From positions 1-12,351 of the forward strand of contig JACRBK010000440.1 of NCBI GenBank assembly GCA_016234525.1: DNA of 12,351 nt. The letters are read 5' to 3'. Positions 5,497-12,351 of this stretch are shown here, in pieces. Source of the stretch: Chloroflexota bacterium. Lineage in GTDB: Bacteria; Chloroflexota; Anaerolineae; Aggregatilineales; Aggregatilineaceae. Made by a program: the position numbers and the translations under genes. The stretch's first letter is position 1. Each line of letters opens with the position of its first letter. The notes beneath the pieces are model-generated. The model did not search any database. It saw nothing but the letters and a program-made list of their open reading frames with translations, and was not told where the DNA came from.

Positions 5497-6621
5497 ATGC
5501 CGCGCCTGATCATTCGCCTCCTGACTTTGCCCGTTATCCTGTTGGTATTTAGCGGGTGTGCGCTGCTGCGATCCTTGTCCAACGGCAACGACAGCGGCTC
5601 CCCCCCCTGCGATACTGCCCCCGGCATCCCAGATACGACGATGAACCAATTATTTGCCCGCACAGGCGGCGGTTGGACCGGCGGCGACGGCACATATGCC
5701 ATCGGGCTGCCAGATGGGCGCATCGTGTGGCTGTTTGGCGATTCGTTTCTGGGCACAGTGGCGGCAGACGGCACGCGTCCGGCGGGTACGCGGCTGATCC
5801 GCAACGCGATGATGGTACAAGGCGGCCTGCCGGGCACCCCCTCCGGCGATCAATTCACCACCTTTTTCGCCGGGACCGATGACGATCCCCGCGCGCTGCT
5901 GTCGCCGGACGATCCCACGCTGTGGTATTGGCCTGCGGATGGTACGGTGGTCGGCGACCGTTTGATCGTGTTTTTGAGCGTGTTTACCCAAACGGGCGAG
6001 GGCATGTGGGGTTTTGAATATACCGGGCGGAATGATGCGGCTGTTTTTACCCTGCCTGATCTGCAACTGGAAAAAATCGTCACCGTACAGGCAGATACTT
6101 CCGTGCGCTGCTGCGCAGCCATTCTCGAACAAGCGGAGACTCGCTACCTGTACAGCGTTGAAGAAGTGCCGGGCAGCGGCAAACAGGTACATCTGGCGCG
6201 GACCCAGGCCGGCGATCTGCTCAATTTGAGCGCATGGGAATACTTTGACGGCACGGGCTGGAGTGATAACCCGGCAGATTCAGCGCGAATCTTGGGGGGT
6301 GTATCGAGCGAATTCAGCGTGATCGCCTGGGAGAACGGCTACCGCCTGATCACGCAGGAAGATGCTTTCAGCCATCGGATCGTCGCCTATCGTGCCGACG
6401 CGCCGCAAGGCCCCTGGCACGATCCCCAACTGCTCTACTGCACCCCGGAGTCAGGCGGAGAAATTTTCACCTATAATGCTCAACTTTACCCGGAATTCAC
6501 CACTGATGAGGGGTGGCTGCTGTCGTATGATGTCAACAGCGGCAATTTTAGCGACCTGTTCGCGGATACGGCTCTCTACCGCCCGCGTTTTGTGCGCGTG
6601 CCGCCGCCAACCGGGCAATAA
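5497..6621 (+). CDS. Secreted lipoprotein with predicted beta-propeller domain (DUF4185/DUF5005-like)
   Basis: A 374-aa exported protein. The N-terminus has basic residues, a hydrophobic stretch and VFSGC at residues 17-21, a lipobox with Phe at -3 instead of the usual Leu, so lipid attachment at Cys21 is likely. The mature part begins WTGGDGTYAIGLPDGRIVWLFGDSFLG, then RNAMMVQ, LWYWPADG and GWLLSYDVN. This layout is typical of the five-bladed-propeller DUF4185/DUF5005 group, related to glycoside-hydrolase-like propellers. Any carbohydrate role is an inference; catalytic residues cannot be assigned. AAGGAG lies 8 nt before the ATG. It follows the MFS gene on the same strand, with a poor terminator between. 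Confidence 0.75.
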   Translation: MPRLIIRLLTLPVILLVFSGCALLRSLSNGNDSGSPPCDTAPGIPDTTMNQLFARTGGGWTGGDGTYAIGLPDGRIVWLFGDSFLGTVAADGTRPAGTRLIRNAMMVQGGLPGTPSGDQFTTFFAGTDDDPRALLSPDDPTLWYWPADGTVVGDRLIVFLSVFTQTGEGMWGFEYTGRNDAAVFTLPDLQLEKIVTVQADTSVRCCAAILEQAETRYLYSVEEVPGSGKQVHLARTQAGDLLNLSAWEYFDGTGWSDNPADSARILGGVSSEFSVIAWENGYRLITQEDAFSHRIVAYRADAPQGPWHDPQLLYCTPESGGEIFTYNAQLYPEFTTDEGWLLSYDVNSGNFSDLFADTALYRPRFVRVPPPTGQ

Positions 6622-6624
6622 AAA

Positions 6625-6663
6625 ATGCCGGGTGCTTTAGCAACACCCGGCATCATCGTTTTT
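6625..6663. terminator. Bidirectional terminator between convergent genes
   Basis: ATGCCGGGTG (6625-6634) pairs with CACCCGGCAT (6644-6653), a perfect 10-bp stem. The plus strand has TTTTT at 6659-6663 and the minus strand has T6 directly after the stem. It serves the lipoprotein gene and the propeller gene. Confidence 0.9.
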
Positions 6664-6677
6664 GTGCTGGCTAACGA

Positions 6678-7670
6678 TTAATCAGCGTCGTAGTTGCCAG
6701 GGACAGGAATATCCCCATCGCCCCAACCCCACTCGACAATCATGGTAGGCGACAGTCCCCAATCGGTATTACCCAACGAAACATAAAAGGTCTGGTCCGC
6801 AGGCCGCCAGACGGCCATATCGTCGTACCCGTCGCCGTCATAGTCACCAGGAATCGGGATGTCACCCAACTGCCCTACCTGGGCGAACAACACCGGCCAA
6901 TCATCACCCGACTGGTTCTCCAACAGCACAAACCAACGCCCCGTCTTAGGACGCCAGACGGCCAGTTCGTCAATGCCGTCACCATCATAATCGCCCGGCA
7001 CGGGAATATCCGTAGCTTCGCCGATCCATGCCGAAAGCACTGCCGAATCTTCCCAATCGGTATTATCTAATGCGACATAAAAACCGGTTTCAGCAGGACG
7101 CCAGACCGCGAATTCATCCATCCCATCGCCATCATAATCACCCGGCACCGGGACATCTCCCTTTTGCCCGACCTGGGCGCTCAGTGCCGTCATCCCCGGT
7201 TCAGTATCCCCATCAAGCGCGACATGCCACGAACCATCGGTCGCATCCCATACCGCTGGTTCGTCGGCCCCATCGCCGTCATAATCCGCCGATACCGGAG
7301 TCAGATCACCCCCGTACTTAGGAAAATCAACGACTCTCACAGGGGCGCCATCCCAACTCAGATTTTCCAGGGAAATATAAAAAGCATTATCGTCTGGACG
7401 CCACACCGCGAACTCGTCTTCCCCGTCACCGTCATAATCGCCCGGTACAGGAATATCCCCTTCTTGCCCAACTTGAGCGTGCAAACCGGGTTGATCCGGC
7501 TCCGAATTGTTATTCAGCAGAACATTCCACGAACCATCCCCTGGCCGCCAGATCGCCATTTCGATCTGATGCTGAGCGGTCAGCGCCCCTACCTGACTGC
7601 CGCCCGGCACAGCCGCAACTATCACGACCACGAGACACGCCGTGACCTGCAAAAAATGCCTCATTTTCAT
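6678..7670 (-). CDS. Secreted VCBS/FG-GAP-like repeat protein, predicted six-bladed propeller
   Basis: A 330-aa exported protein. A signal peptide of about 28 residues (MKMRHFLQVTACLVVVIVAAVP) precedes about six repeats of 47-49 residues. Each carries D(I/V)PVPGDYDGDGxDE followed by AVWRP; the DxDGDG loop is the calcium-binding motif of FG-GAP/VCBS and integrin-type propellers. Repeats alternate between two types, one with SWxVxL...AQVGQ and one with FYVxLxN. The protein ends at GNYDAD, a half repeat that would complete the half repeat at the N-terminus. It has no catalytic domain, so a binding or surface structural role is likely. ATG 7670 is chosen because GAGGAG lies 9 nt upstream; the earlier TTG at 7700 lacks one. 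Confidence 0.85.
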   Translation of the reverse strand: MKMRHFLQVTACLVVVIVAAVPGGSQVGALTAQHQIEMAIWRPGDGSWNVLLNNNSEPDQPGLHAQVGQEGDIPVPGDYDGDGEDEFAVWRPDDNAFYISLENLSWDGAPVRVVDFPKYGGDLTPVSADYDGDGADEPAVWDATDGSWHVALDGDTEPGMTALSAQVGQKGDVPVPGDYDGDGMDEFAVWRPAETGFYVALDNTDWEDSAVLSAWIGEATDIPVPGDYDGDGIDELAVWRPKTGRWFVLLENQSGDDWPVLFAQVGQLGDIPIPGDYDGDGYDDMAVWRPADQTFYVSLGNTDWGLSPTMIVEWGWGDGDIPVPGNYDAD

Positions 7671-7774
7671 TTCTAATTTCTCCTCAAAGAAAGTTGCCAA
7701 ACGCGCATGGGTGATACTAACTCGCTGTAATATAATTAGCTATTAAAAAGTTGCATCGTTATATAAATTCCCGT
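7671..7774 (-). other. Upstream region of propeller gene
   Basis: No gene seen. GAGGAG at 7680-7685 is the ribosome binding site. A minus-strand TATATT in the AT-rich part around 7730-7735 could be a -10 box but lacks a recognisable -35 box. Confidence 0.35.
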
Positions 7775-7809
7775 AAAAACGCTCCGGCCCCTTTTAAGAG
7801 GCCGGAGCG
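7775..7809 (-). terminator. Rho-independent terminator of PA14/SH3b gene
   Basis: On the minus strand a perfect 10-bp stem (plus-strand arms CGCTCCGGCC 7780-7789 and GGCCGGAGCG 7800-7809) is followed directly by TTTTT. It separates the PA14/SH3b gene from the propeller gene. Confidence 0.88.
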
Positions 7810-7820
7810 ATGACAAAACA

Positions 7821-7859
7821 GGGCGCCGCAAGCGACGCCCCATATGACTTTTTTTGTTT
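7821..7859. terminator. Second hairpin with plus-strand T-tract
   Basis: GGGCG (7821-7825) pairs with CGCCC (7836-7840), with further internal pairing, and a T-rich run follows on the plus strand from 7850. No plus-strand gene ends here, so it either blocks antisense transcription or acts as a first hairpin in a tandem terminator for the minus gene. Confidence 0.45.
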
Positions 7860-7868
7860 TTTTCTGTC

Positions 7869-9632
7869 CTACTGATCCGCGACCGGCACGCTGTTGATGT
7901 CGCCCTGCACGACCTTGTACCACGTCCTGATCGTCCAGCCGACTACGTCGCCGCCATAATAGACCTTATACCACTGGCCGTTCGAGCTGCGCGCCAGGAC
8001 TTGCAGCCGGGTTCCCCAGACGGCGCGGGCCACTTTCGGGAACTGCAACCCTGGGCCGGTACGAATTCGCACGTTGCCAAACGCCTGAATAATCACCCCT
8101 TCGGTGGCGTTCGTCGGTGGGAAGGGCGGCTGCGAGCCGTCGGTATAGGGCAGCAGATCAAAATTCCCAGAAGTGAGTTTGATCCAGGGGGCGAAGGACC
8201 ACCCGGTCAGCCCGGCATAACGCACCTGATACCACGTATGCCCCTCATCTTTACCCAGAATATCGACCGCCGCGCCCCAGGGAATGACCCCAAGCTGGGC
8301 CGTACCGTTCGACGGGCCGGAACGAATGCGCAGGTTGCCCTGCGTCACACCGGTTGCGCTGGCGGTTTGCGGTGGTTGTACAGGCGCAGGGAGGCCAGTC
8401 CCGCCGCCGCCGCCCACCACGGGCACAGTCTCGAACGTGCCCGCAAAAGTGACATACTGCACCGACACCCAACCGAGTTGGCCGTTGACGTTCAACTGCG
8501 CCCACTGGCTGTCTGCCGTGCGCCCAACCACCGGGTAGGTCGTTCCCTGGTTCAATTTCGCCAAAATGGTCCCCGTGAGGCTGGGTTCGCTGCGCAGATT
8601 GAGCAGCGCGACTTTCACCGTCGCGGTCACACCAGTCGGCTGAGGAGTACCGCCGGTGCCCCCACCGCCGCCCCCAGCGCTGCCATCCGGTGCGATCACC
8701 GGGCATTGAGCGCTGCCAGGAGTCCAGGTGAGGAAGATCGACGCATCAACGCTGCGTTCGCGGTATTCAAACTTCAGGGTGTGTGAGCCGGTGAGCAGCG
8801 TTACGTCCGCCGTCTGAAGATCACCGCCCCAGCTATCCCACTTATCAAAGATGACCGTCGCATCCACCGTAAAGCGGAAGTTGTCATCGGCTTTGGCATA
8901 GAATTTATACTGCCCCGCCGCGAGATCGGTGGGGACGTTGATGGTGCGCGTAAAACGTGCCGACCAGTTGTCCGCCGGAACCGCGCCGCCGGGTGTTCCT
9001 TGCGCCCAGTTCTGACTCAAGCCGCTCGGCTGGAAGGTCGTGGTATAAATCACGGACCCTGACAGATCAAGCCCATTGTAAAATTCAGCATACCAGGGAA
9101 CGCCCGTACAGGTTGTCGTCGCCGTGGGGGCCGGTGGGCCAACGGCCAGCGCCCAGTTCGCAATAATGGACGCATCCCCGACCGAGTCGAACATTTCCAC
9201 TACAATGTTGTGATTGCCGTCTGCGGTGAAATTAAAATCGTACTGGAAGCTGCGGAAGGTGCCTGTCGTCCATTGGTTGATCACTAACAGGCCGTCGATA
9301 TACAGGCGTGCGCCGTCGTCTACCTGGACTGTAAAACGGTAGTTACCCGCCGTAAAAAAGGCGGAGGCGCTGAAACGTACCGAGAAATTATCCACGGGCG
9401 CGCCGGTCACCTGGCCGTTGATCACGGGCGCGCCTGCCCCCCAGGTGTAACTGACATTCGGCGAAGCACCCGACCAGATCGGCCCGCCCGCCAGGTCTTT
9501 GTTATTGTAGACCACCACAGACCAGGCCGCGCCGCGCGCTTCGGTGACGGCGGTCGGCGCTGAGATCCACAAGCCGGTGATAAACGACAGACACAGACCC
9601 AAAACCACTACAAAACGCAGAGAAGTTTTCAT
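7869..9632 (-). CDS. Secreted protein with two PA14 domains and three SH3b domains
   Basis: A 587-aa exported protein. A signal peptide (MKTSLRFVVVLGLCLSFITG) precedes PA14-like domain 1 (about 35-162, with VDDGARLYIDGLLVINQW), PA14-like domain 2 (about 180-303, with KADDNFRFTVDATVIFDKW), a Gly/Pro linker, then bacterial SH3 domains at about 337-395 (NLRSEPS), 428-486 (NLRIRSGPS) and 513-573 (NVRIRTGPG), spaced by Gly- and Pro-rich linkers. PA14 domains commonly bind carbohydrate, and SH3b domains often bind peptidoglycan or mediate protein contacts. No hydrolase domain is present, so it looks like an adhesive or wall-associated scaffold. ATG 9632 is preferred over GTG 9656: GAAGGGG lies about 7 nt upstream and the signal peptide starts there. 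Confidence 0.88.
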   Translation of the reverse strand: MKTSLRFVVVLGLCLSFITGLWISAPTAVTEARGAAWSVVVYNNKDLAGGPIWSGASPNVSYTWGAGAPVINGQVTGAPVDNFSVRFSASAFFTAGNYRFTVQVDDGARLYIDGLLVINQWTTGTFRSFQYDFNFTADGNHNIVVEMFDSVGDASIIANWALAVGPPAPTATTTCTGVPWYAEFYNGLDLSGSVIYTTTFQPSGLSQNWAQGTPGGAVPADNWSARFTRTINVPTDLAAGQYKFYAKADDNFRFTVDATVIFDKWDSWGGDLQTADVTLLTGSHTLKFEYRERSVDASIFLTWTPGSAQCPVIAPDGSAGGGGGGTGGTPQPTGVTATVKVALLNLRSEPSLTGTILAKLNQGTTYPVVGRTADSQWAQLNVNGQLGWVSVQYVTFAGTFETVPVVGGGGGTGLPAPVQPPQTASATGVTQGNLRIRSGPSNGTAQLGVIPWGAAVDILGKDEGHTWYQVRYAGLTGWSFAPWIKLTSGNFDLLPYTDGSQPPFPPTNATEGVIIQAFGNVRIRTGPGLQFPKVARAVWGTRLQVLARSSNGQWYKVYYGGDVVGWTIRTWYKVVQGDINSVPVADQ

Positions 9633-9760
9633 AATGATGCCCCTTCTTTCCGGCACACTGATTATTTCTTATATTAACACGGAATGGGCAAACCTGCTGT
9701 GGATTATGCCGGGTAGAGGGGATAGGAAAAAAGTCCTTGTGGTAAAACAGACCAACCAAT

Positions 9761-9794
9761 AAAAGATCAGGGCAGAGCTACTCTCCGCCCTGAT
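9761..9794 (-). terminator. Terminator of the receiver operon
   Basis: Plus-strand arms ATCAGGGC (9766-9773) and GCCCTGAT (9787-9794) form an 8-bp stem extended by AGAG/CTCT with a small bulge. On the minus strand TTTT follows. It ends the run of the fusion gene and two receivers. Confidence 0.75.
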
Positions 9795-9833
9795 ACTATA
9801 TTCCTGTCGTACCTGCCGTCAGATAATAGCGCG

Positions 9834-10202
9834 TTACTTTTGGATGTATTTCTGCACCATCGCCAGCAGATCGGCAGTACTGATCGGCTTAGGCAGATAA
9901 TCATCACAGCCCGCCGCAATAAACCGTTCGCGGTCGCCGCGCATGGCGTTCGCCGTCAGCGCGATCACCGGGATATGGGCTGTCCCAGTATAGGCTTTGA
10001 TACGCTGCGTGGCTTCTACACCGTCAATACCGGGCAGGCTGATGTCCATCAGGATCAGATCGGGGATCTCTTTGAGCGCGATCTCAACCCCGGTCAAGCC
10101 ATCGTCAGCTTCGAGTACATTATAACCGCGTGAGGCCAACACTTTTTGGACCAGACGTTTGTTTTGGAAATTGTCTTCAACGTACAATATACGATTTGAC
10201 AT
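9834..10202 (-). CDS. Single-domain response regulator (DivK/CheY-like)
   Basis: A 122-aa receiver with no output domain. Glu9/Asp10, phospho-acceptor Asp53 (LILMDISLPGIDG), Thr83 (ALTAN) and Lys105-Pro106 are all present, with GCDDYLPKPI before the last helix. This is the classic DivK-like or hybrid-kinase receiver form. ATG 10202 is chosen because the conserved MSNRILYVEDN begins there; upstream ATG 10220 and GTG 10235 would add residues outside the fold. AGGGA lies about 9 nt upstream. It starts 34 nt after the stop of the next receiver gene and is followed by a terminator, making it the last gene of the signalling run. Its kinase is not in the window. Confidence 0.93.
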   Translation of the reverse strand: MSNRILYVEDNFQNKRLVQKVLASRGYNVLEADDGLTGVEIALKEIPDLILMDISLPGIDGVEATQRIKAYTGTAHIPVIALTANAMRGDRERFIAAGCDDYLPKPISTADLLAMVQKYIQK

Positions 10203-10236
10203 AGGCTGTGTTCCCTGCATCTCTGATCCGATCACC

Positions 10237-10614
10237 CTATGGCTTATTCCCTTTAGAGAGAAATTCCGCCACCTGCGTACAAAACTGGCGCGTATCTATC
10301 GGTTTTGGAATAAATCCGTTGCACCCAAACGCCACCACTAACCGCCGTGTTATGGCGTCGTCTTGGGCGGTTACTGCAATAATTGGAATCTGCTGCATCG
10401 CGGGGCGCGAGCGCAGCGCATTCGCTACCACTTTGCCGTCCAGGTCCGGCAGGTCCATATCTAGCAGCACCAGGTTAACTCTTTCAAGATCAGCCAGGCG
10501 CAAGCCATCTAATGCCGTCCCGGCGTGGATCACATGGTGGCCCTGTACCCCCAGAATTTTTTCCACCAGCCGGACAAACTTGGCATCGTCTTCGATAATC
10601 AAAATCACGGCCAT
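10237..10614 (-). CDS. Single-domain response regulator
   Basis: A 125-aa receiver. Glu8/Asp9/Asp10 form the acidic pocket, Asp52 (LVLLDMDLPDLDG) is the acceptor, Thr82 (AVTAQ) the switch residue and Lys104-Pro105 the conserved pair. It has no output domain. GGGAG lies 9 nt before the ATG. It lies between the PLP-enzyme/receiver fusion (113-bp gap with a large predicted hairpin) and another receiver (34-bp gap), all on one strand, which suggests a multi-receiver relay or shared kinase. It is clearly diverged from the receiver downstream, so it is not a fresh tandem copy. Confidence 0.93.
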   Translation of the reverse strand: MAVILIIEDDAKFVRLVEKILGVQGHHVIHAGTALDGLRLADLERVNLVLLDMDLPDLDGKVVANALRSRPAMQQIPIIAVTAQDDAITRRLVVAFGCNGFIPKPIDTRQFCTQVAEFLSKGNKP

Positions 10615-10658
10615 TACGACAAACTCCCGCTTCCCACACCCACTTACAATCTATCGCC

Positions 10659-10720
10659 TCTCTCTAAATTCTTTTGGGCGCGGCGGCGTGGCGCCCGTTC
10701 AGAAGCCATTTACAGAGAGA
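10659..10720. repeat. Extended hairpin between fusion gene and receiver gene
   Basis: TCTCTCTAAAT (10659-10669) is complementary to ATTTACAGAGAGA (10708-10720) apart from a 2-nt bulge. Inside it GGGCGC (10676-10681) pairs with GCGCCC (10691-10696). There is no T-tract on the minus strand, so it is not a standard terminator. It may set the ratio of upstream to downstream gene expression. Confidence 0.45.
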
Positions 10721-10728
10721 CACCGCTC

Positions 10729-12351
10729 TTATTCGTCGCTCAAGGTCTCATTGACATAATCGACCAGGGCGCGGCGATCAAGATTCGCTTTTTCGAACAA
10801 CGAGATGATCTTCCCCAAGAGCTGCTCTCGTTCTTCGGCGCGGAATTCTTTCGCCGTCAGCACGACGACCGGAATATTCCGCGTTTCATCATCCGATTTA
10901 AGGCGCTCTAACAACGCCTCGCCCGTCGTATCAGGCAGCACCATATCCAGCACGATCAAAGAGGGTTTATCCCGCTTAATCGTATTCCATCCTGACTCGC
11001 CGTCATACGCTTCGACCACACGATAACGGCCCGTCGCTTCTAATAAACGGCGAATCAGCCGCGCATCGCGCGGTTCGTCGTCGATCACCACAATATCGCG
11101 CACTTTGACGGGCGGCGGCGGCGCGTCCGGCGTGATCGTACTCTTCGAGGCCGCGACCACCTGCCCTGCCGAAGCCTGAGTCAGTTCGGGCGGGGTCTGG
11201 CTGAGATCACCGCCGAGGGTCTGGACCACATGCTCCACCAGTTCGCGCGTATTAAAGCTGCCCTTTTGCCATAACGACTCGGCGTGTTTTTCCAGCCGGG
11301 TGCGGTCCGCAACCGTCAAGGTTTTGGCGGACACCACCACCACCGGAATATTGGCGATCTCGGCATCGGCCTTAAACGCCTCCAGCAGCGAAAAACCATC
11401 CATATCGGGCATCGTCAGATCCATCACCACCAGATCGGGTTTACGCTGGCGCACCAGATCGAGGCCGTCCAGCGGGCTGTTGACTTCAAACACCCGGTAA
11501 TTTTTGTGGGCTTGCAGCAGGCGGCGGATCAGGCGGCTGTCTTGCGGGTTATCGTCAATCACGACGACAGTCGTCACCTGTTCGTCCAGACGTTCAAACG
11601 CCGCGCCCAAACCGTCTTCAAGCTGCGTATGGTTCGACGCGCCAACGGTTTCGGCTCCGAATTGCAGGTCGAGCACATATTGATCTTCGAGAATGTGTTT
11701 TTCTGCCGGGAAAGTATGTCCCGAACAGTTGACCACGACCGTTTCTTCCGCGCCGATCACCTGGTCGGTCAGCAGTCTTTCAAACCCGGCGAAGGCCACC
11801 GAAGCGGCGGGTTCCATGCTGTACCCCTCTTCGCGGGCCAGCCGCCGCATCGCGCGGAACGCTTCCCCGTCGGACACGGCGATCATGGTGCCGCCGTTTT
11901 CAAGGCAAGCCGTGCGCAGCAGCGAATAAGATCGCCCAGGACTGCCTGTCGCCAACACCGAAATGCGCGTATGAGGAATCACCGGCTCAGCCTGTTCCGC
12001 CTTAAAACGCCACGCCGACGCCATCGGCGCGCAGCCTTCCGACTGGATAATCGCCAGCTTGGGCATTTTATCGATCAGCCCCATCTGTTTGAGTTCCTGG
12101 AATCCTTTCCAGACTCCCAGCGGGCCGATCCCGCCGCTGACCGCCTGCACATACCAATCGGGGGCGCGCCAACGGCCCTCACCTTGCGGCAGCAAACGGG
12201 CCAACTGTTCGGCGATCTCAAAAGCAATCGTCTTAAATCCTTCGCGCCCAGGAATCGACTCTGACCCGGCATCATAATACAGGTTGCGGCGCGCCGCGAA
12301 ATCCATCGCTACTTTTTTCGCCTGATCATACGTCCCGGCGATCTTGACGAC
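10729..12351 (-). CDS. Threonine-synthase-like PLP enzyme fused to two receiver domains, 3' part
   Basis: The frame is open to the window edge, so the start and the PLP-binding lysine are missing; 540 residues are visible. About residues 1-225 are the C-terminal half of a fold-type II PLP enzyme of threonine-synthase type: GTYDQAKKVA, EGFKTIAFEI, the phosphate-binding loop SGGIG (72-76), SEGCAPM, and NCSGHTFP, whose Ser210 would contact the PLP ring. Two receivers follow: REC1 at 260-380 (Asp266/267, acceptor Asp311, Ser341, Lys363) and REC2 at 417-537 (Asp424/425, acceptor Asp469, Thr499, Lys521), joined by a Pro/Ala linker. In both, the Lys is not followed by the usual Pro. Two receiver-only genes lie downstream. 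Which amino acid the enzyme handles is not readable. Confidence 0.85.
   Translation of the reverse strand, partial: VVKIAGTYDQAKKVAMDFAARRNLYYDAGSESIPGREGFKTIAFEIAEQLARLLPQGEGRWRAPDWYVQAVSGGIGPLGVWKGFQELKQMGLIDKMPKLAIIQSEGCAPMASAWRFKAEQAEPVIPHTRISVLATGSPGRSYSLLRTACLENGGTMIAVSDGEAFRAMRRLAREEGYSMEPAASVAFAGFERLLTDQVIGAEETVVVNCSGHTFPAEKHILEDQYVLDLQFGAETVGASNHTQLEDGLGAAFERLDEQVTTVVVIDDNPQDSRLIRRLLQAHKNYRVFEVNSPLDGLDLVRQRKPDLVVMDLTMPDMDGFSLLEAFKADAEIANIPVVVVSAKTLTVADRTRLEKHAESLWQKGSFNTRELVEHVVQTLGGDLSQTPPELTQASAGQVVAASKSTITPDAPPPPVKVRDIVVIDDEPRDARLIRRLLEATGRYRVVEAYDGESGWNTIKRDKPSLIVLDMVLPDTTGEALLERLKSDDETRNIPVVVLTAKEFRAEEREQLLGKIISLFEKANLDRRALVDYVNETLSDE

Noticed and set aside
5145..5837. 230-aa minus-strand frame spanning the MFS/lipoprotein junction
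   Set aside because: It crosses two real plus-strand genes and is Pro/Arg/Ser-rich, as expected for a shadow.
7854..8786. 310-aa plus-strand frame
   Set aside because: Antisense to the PA14/SH3b gene; Arg/Pro/His-rich shadow without a ribosome binding site.
11284..12264. 326-aa plus-strand frame
   Set aside because: It lies antisense to the PLP-receiver fusion, whose protein matches known folds; the plus product is His/Arg/Gln-rich and typical of a shadow frame in GC-rich DNA.

Overview
The window is moderately GC-rich, densely coding bacterial DNA. Its layout suggests a Chloroflexota (Anaerolineae-like) chromosome: an RtcB ligase, several single-domain response regulators, a secreted PA14 plus SH3b protein, and a cyanobacteria/Chloroflexota-style heptamer repeat. 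This placement is an inference from gene content; no rRNA or other marker is present to confirm it. I see no tRNA, rRNA, CRISPR array or transposase gene.

Left part (1-2471): the 3' end of a flavodoxin-domain gene (+) converges on an RtcB-family RNA ligase gene (-). A 296-bp gap with several inverted repeats follows, then a receiver-only response regulator (+) with a strong terminator.

Middle-left (2472-3900): a non-coding, repeat-bearing stretch holds a 7 x 7-bp heptamer array, a GC-rich hairpin and a long imperfect inverted repeat. After it comes a minus-strand run of small genes: an excisionase-like HTH protein (70 aa), then 71-aa, about 91-aa and 52-aa proteins I cannot name. A clean sigma70-like promoter with an inverted repeat over its -10 box drives the run.

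Middle (3900-6660): a 12-TM MFS drug/metabolite exporter follows a near-consensus promoter, with a perfect 16-bp palindrome between the -10 box and the ribosome binding site. Next is a secreted lipoprotein that looks like a beta-propeller.

Right part (6660-12351), all on the minus strand: a secreted VCBS/FG-GAP-like propeller protein, a secreted PA14-PA14-SH3b-SH3b-SH3b protein, two receiver-only response regulators, and the 3' part of a large gene. That gene joins a threonine-synthase-like PLP-enzyme domain to two tandem receiver domains. The fusion and the two receivers downstream read like one signalling operon with no DNA-binding output. It is the most unusual object in the window.
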